Origin: Gammaproteobacteria bacterium
GTDB lineage: Bacteria; Pseudomonadota; Gammaproteobacteria; Steroidobacterales; SZUA-146
DNA: 10,047 nt
Assembly (NCBI GenBank): GCA_013002925.1
Contig: JABDLQ010000185.1
Location: 1-10,047 of the forward strand
Direction: 5' to 3'
Both the position numbers and the translations under genes were made by a program. The notes beneath the pieces are model-generated. The model was not told the origin of the DNA. It made no database searches and saw only the letters and a list, made by a program, of their open reading frames with translations. Below, piece by piece: positions 1-5,608 of the stretch; position 1 is the stretch's first letter; every line of letters starts with the position of its first letter.

Positions 1-351
1 ATTGGGGTCGCCATCGTCATGGCGCTGCAGCATGTTGGCATCGACATTACGTTTGTCACTCGTCTCCTGCTGATCCTTGTTGCGGTAGTCGGTGGCGGAC
101 TCATGCTGGCGTTTGCCATTGGCGCCAGATGCCATGTTGCCAATCTTCTGGCCCACCGGGAATTGAGCCGGATTGCAGTGGGCGAGTACATTCGGATTGA
201 TGAGGTGCAGGGAAAAGTCGTTGAAATTCATAACACTGCCGTGGATATTGCAACCGCCGAAGGTATCGCTACCATCCCGGCGGCGCGCTTTGCAGAGGTT
301 AACGTGCTGCGCCTGAGCGAAGACCCCGGCGAGTATCGCAGCGATGAGTGA
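1..351 (+). CDS. MscS-like mechanosensitive-channel family protein, C-terminal part (5' end outside window)
   Basis: The reading frame is open from base 1, with in-frame codons before the first ATG at 19, so the gene almost certainly begins upstream and only its C-terminal part is present. A hydrophobic helix (LLLILVAVVGGGLMLAFAIG, about residues 17-36 counted from the ATG) is followed by an amphipathic segment and then VGEYIRIDEVQGKVVEIHNT, which resembles the beta-barrel (SH3-like) middle domain of MscS channels (usual form VGDxIxIxxxxGxVxxI). The large C-terminal alpha/beta domain of E. coli MscS is missing, because the protein stops soon after the barrel. Family knowledge suggests a small inner-membrane channel or a conserved-TM-helix protein involved in osmotic or ion homeostasis. 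It overlaps the next gene by 8 bases (ATGAGTGA), which implies one transcript and coupled translation with the MgtE-like genes. Family assignment is fairly secure; channel activity is inferred. Confidence 0.72.
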   Translation: MGVAIVMALQHVGIDITFVTRLLLILVAVVGGGLMLAFAIGARCHVANLLAHRELSRIAVGEYIRIDEVQGKVVEIHNTAVDIATAEGIATIPAARFAEVNVLRLSEDPGEYRSDE

Positions 352-1162
352 GCGCGACCTGCTCAACAGCGAATTCGCCAGCAAGCATCCGGACGCGTTT
401 GCAAAAGTTCTGGGGCGTGGGGATCCGGGAGAAATAGCAGTGATTCTGGAATCACTTCCGCCCGCAACGGCCGCATCAATCGCGTCGAGATTACCTGCAT
501 CACGCATCAAGACGTTGCTGGCGTCTGACGATCACAGCAAGGCACGCTGGCTGGCAGACGCCCCGCTGGATGATGCCAAAACCCTGCTTAGCCGTATTCC
601 ACGTGAAAACAGCCTGGCGCTGATAAATTCCATCCCGTCCCGCATACGCAGACGCAAGCTCCTGCAATATCTAAATTACCCGGCGCACAGTCTGGGTGCT
701 CTGGTTACCGATGTGGCGATCCGATTTTCATCGGAAATGTCGGCCGCTGATGTACTAGCCGAATTGCGCAGCATTGACACCGGCAACCCCGGGCTTATCG
801 CGATTGTGCGCCCCGATGGCCGCTATCTTGGAACACTCGATCTTTGGGCGCTACTGGTCAGTGATGATCCGGTGGGCCCGATCCGTAAATTTTCGGTTCG
901 TACACCCACGATGCATCCCGAAACCTCGTTGATTACTGCTGCTCAGGACAGGTATTGGCACAGCAATAACTGGCTTCCGGTTGTCGATCATGAGAACCAT
1001 CTGCTCGGCGCAGTCTCGCGATCCAGTATTTTACTAGCCACCGTGCAGCCCGAGGCGCGCGCCCGATCCAACAGCAAGCTGTTTACGCTGTTGGTAACGG
1101 ATGTCATGCGCCTGTTTGGCCGGGTGCTCGACGCAATGATTGTACGGCGGAGTAAATCATGA
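344..1162 (+). CDS. Soluble MgtE-like protein (MgtE_N domain plus CBS pair, no membrane domain)
   Basis: This 272-residue protein has the cytosolic half of an MgtE Mg2+ transporter and nothing recognisable as the membrane half. Residues about 10-110 are helical and leucine/alanine-rich with the repeated short-helix look of the MgtE N domain (for example VILESLPPATAASIASRLP). Residues about 111-125 (NYPAHSLGALVTDV) occupy the position of the AGxLM linker that precedes the CBS domains in MgtE. Two CBS-like units follow, about 124-180 and 186-236, with typical strands such as LIAIVRPDGRYLGTLDL and WLPVVDHENHLLGAV. The C-terminal 35 residues are basic and only weakly hydrophobic. In MgtE the N and CBS domains sense cytosolic Mg2+ and gate the pore, so this may be a regulatory partner of the transporter encoded directly downstream; that role is inferred. 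The stop overlaps the next start (ATGA), indicating translational coupling. A decayed transporter copy is the alternative. Confidence 0.8.
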   Translation: MSERDLLNSEFASKHPDAFAKVLGRGDPGEIAVILESLPPATAASIASRLPASRIKTLLASDDHSKARWLADAPLDDAKTLLSRIPRENSLALINSIPSRIRRRKLLQYLNYPAHSLGALVTDVAIRFSSEMSAADVLAELRSIDTGNPGLIAIVRPDGRYLGTLDLWALLVSDDPVGPIRKFSVRTPTMHPETSLITAAQDRYWHSNNWLPVVDHENHLLGAVSRSSILLATVQPEARARSNSKLFTLLVTDVMRLFGRVLDAMIVRRSKS

Positions 1163-2451
1163 GTCTCGAAGTCACACTGCGCGAAGCGTACCTGCGCGAA
1201 CAACCTGCGGATGCTGCCAGATCCCTGGAACAAATATCGAATCGCCGACTGCACGAACAACTTTCCGGCTTGCAGCCGAACGCCCTGATTGGCAGCCTGG
1301 AATTATTGACGGACAGCCGCGCCGCTAAGGTATTCGGCATGCTGGAGAAGGAACAACAGCGGGGTATTCTGGAAAATGCTTCGCCACGACTGGCCCTGTT
1401 ACTACTGGCAGCAATGCGTGAGGAAGAGCGTGACTCACTTCTGCAAACTCTTTCACCGATATCGCGCCGGGACCTGCAGCGGTTGCAAAAATTTGATGAG
1501 GGTACCGCTGGCCGGCTACTGGACCGGCCATACGACACGATTCGGGCGGAGATGAAAATTTCGGAAGCATTGGAAGTCCTGCGCCGCTCCGGTGCGCGCC
1601 GTACGCGCTCTTTATATGTGGTCGATGACAACAACAAACTGGTGGGCAAAGTCGATATGCAGTCCATGGCAACCGCCGCGAGTGATCAGCATCTCGGCGA
1701 AATGCTTGAGCCGCTGGAGGGCAGTGTCTTAGCCACTGCGCCACGCAAGGAAGTAGTCGAACAACTGGAAAAATACCGCGTCGATTCCCTGCCGGTTGTC
1801 GATGTCGAGAATCGCCTGATGGGGGTAGTACGCTACAACCGCCTGTTTGATGCGATCGAATCGGTCGCCACCGCCGACATGCAAAGAATGGTCGGCGCAA
1901 GCGCCGACGAAAGGGCATTGTCGACACCGATGTTTTCCGTAAAACGCCGCCTGCCCTGGTTGCACATCAATTTGCTGACGGCGTTTTTGGCCGCCGCAGT
2001 GGTTGGCGTGTTTGAAAGCCTGATCGCCCAGTTCACCGCCCTCGCCGTGCTGTTACCTGTCGTAGCCGGTCAATCCGGTAACGCGGGTTCCCAGGCGCTG
2101 GCGGTCACCATGCGCGGTCTGGCTCTGCGCGAAATCGGTATTCGCGAATGGCGACGTGTACTGTCAAAAGAAATAACGGTAGGCCTGGTCGACGGCGCGG
2201 CGCTGGCGGTCACCTGCGGTCTGTCTGTGTACATCTGGAGCCAGTCCATCGGACTAGCCATCGTCATCGCCGTAGCGATGGTGATGTCGATGGTGTTTGC
2301 CGGCATTTCGGGAGCCTTGGTACCCATTGTACTGGTGCGCCTTGGACAAGACCCGGCGACCGCATCGTCTATTATCCTGACGACCGTGACCGATGTTTCC
2401 GGGTTCGTTTCGTTTCTCGGGACGGCAACGCTGCTGGCAGCGTGGATTTGA
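1159..2451 (+). CDS. mgtE: MgtE-family magnesium transporter
   Basis: This 430-residue inner-membrane protein is close to the usual MgtE length of about 450. Residues 1-115 are the helical MgtE_N domain. GTAGRLLDRPYDTI (115-128) is the conserved linker into the CBS pair (about 128-180 and 186-240, with RSLYVVDDNNKLVGKV and LPVVDVENRLMGVV). A connecting helix leads to about five membrane helices from residue 268 to the end. Signature stretches are AGQSGNAGSQALAVTMRG (303-320) and DPATASSIILTTVTD (398-412). Asp412 in TTVTD sits where the conserved pore aspartate of MgtE lies in the last helix. MgtE proteins are homodimeric Mg2+ channels that close when cytosolic Mg2+ binds the N/CBS domains. 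The start is ATG at 1159, inside the ATGA overlap with the upstream gene, so translation is probably coupled. The two upstream genes look like its co-transcribed partners. Family assignment is secure; the symbol is by family only. Confidence 0.93.
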   Translation: MSLEVTLREAYLREQPADAARSLEQISNRRLHEQLSGLQPNALIGSLELLTDSRAAKVFGMLEKEQQRGILENASPRLALLLLAAMREEERDSLLQTLSPISRRDLQRLQKFDEGTAGRLLDRPYDTIRAEMKISEALEVLRRSGARRTRSLYVVDDNNKLVGKVDMQSMATAASDQHLGEMLEPLEGSVLATAPRKEVVEQLEKYRVDSLPVVDVENRLMGVVRYNRLFDAIESVATADMQRMVGASADERALSTPMFSVKRRLPWLHINLLTAFLAAAVVGVFESLIAQFTALAVLLPVVAGQSGNAGSQALAVTMRGLALREIGIREWRRVLSKEITVGLVDGAALAVTCGLSVYIWSQSIGLAIVIAVAMVMSMVFAGISGALVPIVLVRLGQDPATASSIILTTVTDVSGFVSFLGTATLLAAWI

Positions 2452-2455
2452 GGTA

Positions 2456-2486
2456 GGCGCGCAATACCGCCTGTGTTTCGCGCGCC
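2456..2486 (+). other. GC-rich inverted repeat just after the mgtE stop
   Basis: A perfect 7-base inverted repeat, GGCGCGC (2456-2462) and GCGCGCC (2480-2486), begins five bases after the mgtE stop codon with a 17-base loop. No T-tract follows, so it does not meet the usual form of an intrinsic terminator. It could slow transcription or protect the 3' end of the operon mRNA, which is inference. Farther on, GGGCGCTAGG occurs twice (2538-2547 and 2549-2558), leading directly into the transposase-associated motif. Confidence 0.35.
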
Positions 2487-2554
2487 CACTGTACAGCCGT
2501 AACGCGCGCCCAAATGTTCGGCAGGTGACGCTGGGCAGGGCGCTAGGAGGGCGC

Positions 2555-2624
2555 TAGGGACAGACACATGAATTACACGATTTCTCAAAGATATAGAAAT
2601 TGATTACCGATTGGCCGGTCCCTA
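2555..2624. repeat. REP-like structured element upstream of the transposase (left end)
   Basis: TAGGGAC (2555-2561) and GTCCCTA (2618-2624) form a perfect 7-base inverted pair. Inside it, ATTTCT and AGAAAT can form a second stem. The left arm lies within GGGACAGACAC (2557-2567), the reverse-complement form of the GTGCCTGTCC core found across the window. RAYT transposases are known to act on small palindromic REP sequences near their own gene, so this is a plausible left-end substrate. It also occupies most of the spacer upstream of the transposase gene and may shape its expression. Confidence 0.5.
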
Positions 2625-2661
2625 CACTCTAACTTTTAATTAATCGTTAACGGATCTGACG

Positions 2662-3621
2662 ATGGCCCGACCCCGCAAAGAGCAGTTAGACATCAAACTC
2701 ACACCTTACTATCACGTCACCTCCAGATGTGTGCGACGTGCCTTCTTGTGCGGCTACGATCACGCTACCCACACCAACTACGAACACCGCCGGCAATGGG
2801 TGGAAGACCGTATCCGCTTGTTGTCTTCGCTGTTTGCCATCGACATTTGCTCATATGCGATCATGAGCAATCACTACCACATCGTCGTAAAACTCTGCCC
2901 GGAGCAGGCAGATACATGGACCGAAGAAGATGTTATGCGGCGCTGGCTTTGTCTTTTTCATGGCACACGGTTAGTACAGCGATACAGTAAGGGGCAGGTG
3001 CTGTCAGCTATTGAACAGCAAACAGTGAGCGAATCACTCGCTGTCTACAAAGATCGTCTAAAGGACCTGAGCTGGTTCATGAAATGCTTAAACGAACCCA
3101 CCGCACGACGATCAAATAAAGAAGACAAGTGCACCGGTCATTTCTGGGAGGGCCGCTACAAGGCTCAGGCCATGGTCAATGAATCTACGTTGCTGTCCGG
3201 AATGGCCTATGTGGACCTAAATCCTATCCGTGCCGGCGTGGCCGAGACTCCTGAACACTCAGCGCACACCAGTCTCAAAGAACGCATCACCCAATCCTTT
3301 AACGTAAAAAAGGCAGTGGAGGATCAAATGGCAGCGGGCCATCTGCTGGGTTTTAATATGGCCCTCAAACCGCTGCTGCCTTTTTTTAACGGTGACATAC
3401 AACAAGGTCCGCCCTCCATACCGATGAGGTTTGCTGACTACCTGGAGTTAGTTGATTGGACGGGTCGAGTGGCAAGGCAGGATAAGTGCGGAAGAATTCC
3501 TTCTCAGTGTGCGCCGATTCTTACGCGCATTAACTTGTCCTCAGAACTGTGGCTGGAGAATGCCACAAAGTTTGAAGCTCGCTATCGCGTTTTAGCCAGA
3601 CGTCGGCACTCCAATGAATAG
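2662..3621 (+). CDS. REP-associated tyrosine transposase (RAYT, Y1/HUH family)
   Basis: This 319-residue protein belongs to the long RAYT branch of the IS200/IS605-like Y1 transposases, which are single-strand-specific HUH endonucleases. The HUH metal-binding motif is MSNHYHIVV with His71 and His73. GHFWEGRYK (159-167) is a conserved block. MAYVDLNPIRAG carries the probable catalytic tyrosine, Tyr183, matching by position Tyr115 in DYIYINP of E. coli TnpA-REP. A C-terminal extension includes YLELVDWTGR (260-269), common in long members. The start is ATG at 2662 with only a weak upstream GGA. All key residues are present and the frame is intact, so it may be active. It is flanked by GGGACAGACAC (2557-2567) and GTGCCTGACCC (3673-3683), relatives of the repeat core scattered over the rest of the window. 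Such enzymes are known to cut and join REP sequences; action on this repeat family is inferred. RAYT identity is secure. Confidence 0.93.
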   Translation: MARPRKEQLDIKLTPYYHVTSRCVRRAFLCGYDHATHTNYEHRRQWVEDRIRLLSSLFAIDICSYAIMSNHYHIVVKLCPEQADTWTEEDVMRRWLCLFHGTRLVQRYSKGQVLSAIEQQTVSESLAVYKDRLKDLSWFMKCLNEPTARRSNKEDKCTGHFWEGRYKAQAMVNESTLLSGMAYVDLNPIRAGVAETPEHSAHTSLKERITQSFNVKKAVEDQMAAGHLLGFNMALKPLLPFFNGDIQQGPPSIPMRFADYLELVDWTGRVARQDKCGRIPSQCAPILTRINLSSELWLENATKFEARYRVLARRRHSNE

Positions 3622-3623
3622 AC

Positions 3624-3683
3624 CACCACGTGGCGGGAGGTTGTTATCCCGGGAAAGTGCCTATCGTGGTGAGTGCCTGACCC
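3624..3683. repeat. Hairpin and right-end motif downstream of the transposase
   Basis: CACCACG (3624-3630) pairs with CGTGGTG (3665-3671), and CGGGA (3634-3638) with TCCCG (3647-3651) nests inside, giving a bulged hairpin directly after the transposase stop. GTGCCTGACCC follows at 3673-3683 and is an imperfect inverted partner (9 of 11) of GGGACAGACAC at 2557-2567. Together they look like the right end of the unit carrying the transposase gene. The hairpin might also act in termination, but it lacks a clear T-tract. Confidence 0.45.
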
Positions 3684-3808
3684 GTAATTTTGTGCTGTTG
3701 CGGCTCAACTTCCGCAATAGTCCAATTCCCTTCTGTTTTCTCTGTTGTTTTTGACTTCAGCGTTTGGTTTTTTTGGGACCGATTCAGTCTTCGTCAAAAG
3801 CAACTGTT

Positions 3809-3945
3809 GTGCCTGACTTTTTGTTTGATTGTGCCTGTCCTTTTGTTCAGTCCTTTTATTCAGATTAGAGAGCGCCTGTCCTTTTACATGCTTTTGCATG
3901 CTTTTGCATGCCCCTTTGCTTAGTTTTTCTTGTGTCCTTTTATTT
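3809..3945 (+). repeat. T-rich cluster of degenerate GTGCCTGTCC repeats with a 10-bp tandem repeat
   Basis: This gene-free stretch holds GTGCCTGACTTTTT (from 3809), GTGCCTGTCCTTTT (from 3831), AGTCCTTTTATTC (from 3849), GCGCCTGTCCTTTT (from 3872) and TGTGTCCTTTTA (from 3931). These are variants of the repeat core with a CTTTT tail. In the middle, a 10-bp unit is repeated in tandem: CTTTTACATG (3881-3890), then CTTTTGCATG twice (3891-3910). The rest of 3684-3949 is T-rich on the plus strand and I see no gene in it. Confidence 0.65.
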
Positions 3946-3949
3946 GTAA

Positions 3950-4723
3950 CTACTCTTTAAATCCAAAAGATTCAACGAACGGCATAAGCACACGTTCGCC
4001 TTTCACGGTGCCGGGGATAAATTTTATTTTGCGCTCGCAGTGATCGATGCCGGGCACATCCTCTTTAGTCGTGGATATAGCTCTGCAATTTGTACCCAGG
4101 CCAGTAGTGTCCACATCCCAAACATAAAAGTAAGAGATCCCCTGTTTCTTGCACTTGTGTTTAATGCGGGTAAATTCCGGACACGAATAGGGGGTTATTT
4201 GTGTCAGTCTTTGTGGCGCCACATAGTCGACCCCCAACTGACCCCATAATCGCCCGTCGTTTTTTACCAGCTTGTATTCGCTTTTATTTTCAGACAGAAA
4301 TACAAATGAGAATTGCATGTTCACTTCGACAGGCCTGCCATTTCTATATGCTGGCTGTAGCTCGGCAGTGGTCAGGGTGCGCTTCAACCGCCGATAGAAC
4401 TTTGTGTATTTTGCGGATGGTTTTATGTTCGAAAAACACCGCTCATTATCAGTACTCCCATGCATGGTCACTGTCAACTCGCAATGCACTCTTGAGTCTT
4501 TATTGACCTCTGGAAATACCATTTTCGACAGTATGTATGCAAGTTCTTCATCGCTCATTGCACTGACATATTCGTCCGCAAACTCACCGTTTTTCGTGAA
4601 CCCCGCGTTGTCTGCCAACGCCTCCGTTTCACCCACCTGTGTGACAGTTTGCAGATCAGATGCAGCACTCAGTCCCGTCAAACAGACCACTATTGTTAGA
4701 ATGCGCGTGAAATCTGAAAACAT
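3950..4723 (-). CDS. Exported protein with two tandem TonB C-terminal-like domains (hypothetical)
   Basis: The start is taken as ATG at 4723 rather than the TTG six codons upstream, because GGGG lies just before it at suitable spacing and the protein then begins directly with a signal peptide (MFSDFTRILTIVVCLTGLSA, about 20 residues). The product is 257 residues. Residues about 78-143 (CELTVTMHGSTDNERCF to AYRNGRPVEVNMQFSFVF) and about 165-255 (VDTTGLGTNCRAI to GTVKGERVLMPFVESFGF) each resemble the TonB C-terminal fold: a D/HGxxxxC strand turn, a helix, and a GxPV-type closing strand. Six mature cysteines form natural pairs: 81/96, 181/191 and 213/229. Unlike TonB there is no retained N-terminal anchor or proline-rich spacer, so it is probably periplasmic. 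Binding to a TonB box or partner is only an inference. It stands alone between repeat-rich spacers, on the strand opposite to its neighbours. Sure that it is coding; domain call moderate. Confidence 0.75.
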   Translation of the reverse strand: MFSDFTRILTIVVCLTGLSAASDLQTVTQVGETEALADNAGFTKNGEFADEYVSAMSDEELAYILSKMVFPEVNKDSRVHCELTVTMHGSTDNERCFSNIKPSAKYTKFYRRLKRTLTTAELQPAYRNGRPVEVNMQFSFVFLSENKSEYKLVKNDGRLWGQLGVDYVAPQRLTQITPYSCPEFTRIKHKCKKQGISYFYVWDVDTTGLGTNCRAISTTKEDVPGIDHCERKIKFIPGTVKGERVLMPFVESFGFKE

Positions 4724-5255
4724 TTTTACCCCACGTGCCAAAATCCATATTTAGCGGAAAACATACACTGAATTTTTTCCGGAGAATAACAAACATTAGT
4801 GGCAATGCAGCTTCCACTTAGTGTCGTTAACGATCTGCAAACCAGTACTGACAGACGTACGCGCAATACTTTTGCCAAAAATACCACGACAGTTCACGCC
4901 ACCCATTTACCACATTGTTTGCTGGGTACACTCTGCTGCAGATAAGCGCGAAATATTGCAGATATAATCTGATTTTGAACTCGATAATATCGTAACACGC
5001 TCCAATGCGCTATCTGGGTGAATGTGACTGTTTTTAAAGCAGTCTGACATTGCTTTCTCGCTGACCTAATCGAAGTCCAGAGTTTATCTTGTGTGTTAGT
5101 GGTCACTTTTCATAGAGCGAGTGATCACGAACTCTGGGGCAGAGACTTTCATTCGCACCAGCGGCTAGTTTGGTACCTTGTATTGGCATCCTGCTCAAGA
5201 CTTTCCTATTTGCGCCTGGTCTACATGGGGGTGGAGAAATTGCTAAGCGGACTGC
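4724..5255. other. Gene-free spacer with a long hairpin
   Basis: Within this stretch I find no convincing gene. The short frames here lack recognisable motifs. It must contain the promoter of the minus-strand TonB-like gene, but I cannot identify one clearly. ACCAGTACTGACAGACGT at 4841-4858 resembles the left end of the 103-bp element at 9135 (ACCAAACTGGACAGACGT). The other notable structure is the inverted repeat at 5077-5137, listed separately. Confidence 0.5.
5077..5137. repeat. Long imperfect hairpin
   Basis: CCAGAGTT (5077-5084) pairs perfectly with AACTCTGG (5130-5137). Inside, GTGGTCACTT (5099-5108) pairs with GAGTGATCAC (5119-5128), allowing G-T wobbles, with a 10-base loop. The left strand has a 14-base bulge between the two stems and the right strand a single base. 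It is not followed by a T-tract. It may be a structured RNA element, a protein-binding palindrome or part of a decayed mobile repeat; I cannot decide. Confidence 0.4.
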
Positions 5256-5348
5256 GTGCCCGTCCCTTTGCAATTGATTACTTTGCGAATCTTCATGGCG
5301 TGCCTGTCCCTTTGCGAATCGTCCCTTTGCGAGTCCCTTTGCGACTCC
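5249..5348 (+). repeat. Cluster of GTGCCTGTCCCTTTG repeats with 12-bp tandem copies
   Basis: GTGCCCGTCCCTTTG (from 5256) and GTGCCTGTCCCTTTG (from 5300) are followed by shortened copies: GTCCCTTTGCGAATC (5306-5320), then GTCCCTTTGCGA at 5321-5332 and again at 5333-5344. The flank GGACTGC just before the first copy also precedes the right end of the element at 7361-7462 (7446-7452), so the homology extends outside the core. It looks like a repeat right-end that has been locally duplicated. From 5349 to about 5540 I see nothing further. Confidence 0.75.
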
Positions 5349-5541
5349 AGCGGCTTACAGATCACGTGCATGGTGCTAGCAGACTGATGGTTGGTCATGT
5401 GGCGGTTTTTTAATGGGTTAACAAAAGTTCCTCAGACGCGTTTTAATTATTTTGCCGCGAGGACATGAAATCACTGGTGACCAAAGTTAAAGATTATGCT
5501 TAGTTGTTGCCTCAGTTTAGCTGCAGAGACAGAAAAGTTTT

Positions 5542-5570
5542 TTGTCGAGCGCGTTAGCCCATAGTATTCT
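5542..5570 (+). promoter_or_regulatory. Putative sigma-70 promoter for the serine hydrolase gene
   Basis: TTGTCG (5542-5547) and TATTCT (5565-5570) are separated by 17 bases and end 38 bases before the ATG at 5609. Each box departs from consensus (TTGACA, TATAAT) at two positions. Position and spacing are good, but this is a match by eye only. Confidence 0.35.
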
Positions 5571-5608
5571 ATCAGGCAGAATACAAGTCATACTTTGGGG
5601 TTTATGAC

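Noticed and set aside
1104..1927. Long minus-strand open frames opposite the MgtE genes
   Set aside because: They are arginine/serine/proline-rich shadows of the well-supported plus-strand MgtE coding frames.
4724..4741. TTG at 4741 as start of the TonB-like gene
   Set aside because: The internal ATG at 4723 has a GGGG ribosome site and begins a proper signal peptide; the six extra residues (with ARGVK) would disturb it.
4894..5106. A 70-codon minus-strand open frame in the spacer
   Set aside because: No recognisable motif, signal or ribosome site was seen, and it overlaps the hairpin at 5077-5137. It is probably chance.
5093..5413. A 106-codon plus-strand open frame
   Set aside because: Its second half is a translation of the repeat cluster (ARPFAIDYFANLHGVPVPLRIVPLRVPLRL) and the first half crosses the hairpin. 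There is no ribosome site or domain.
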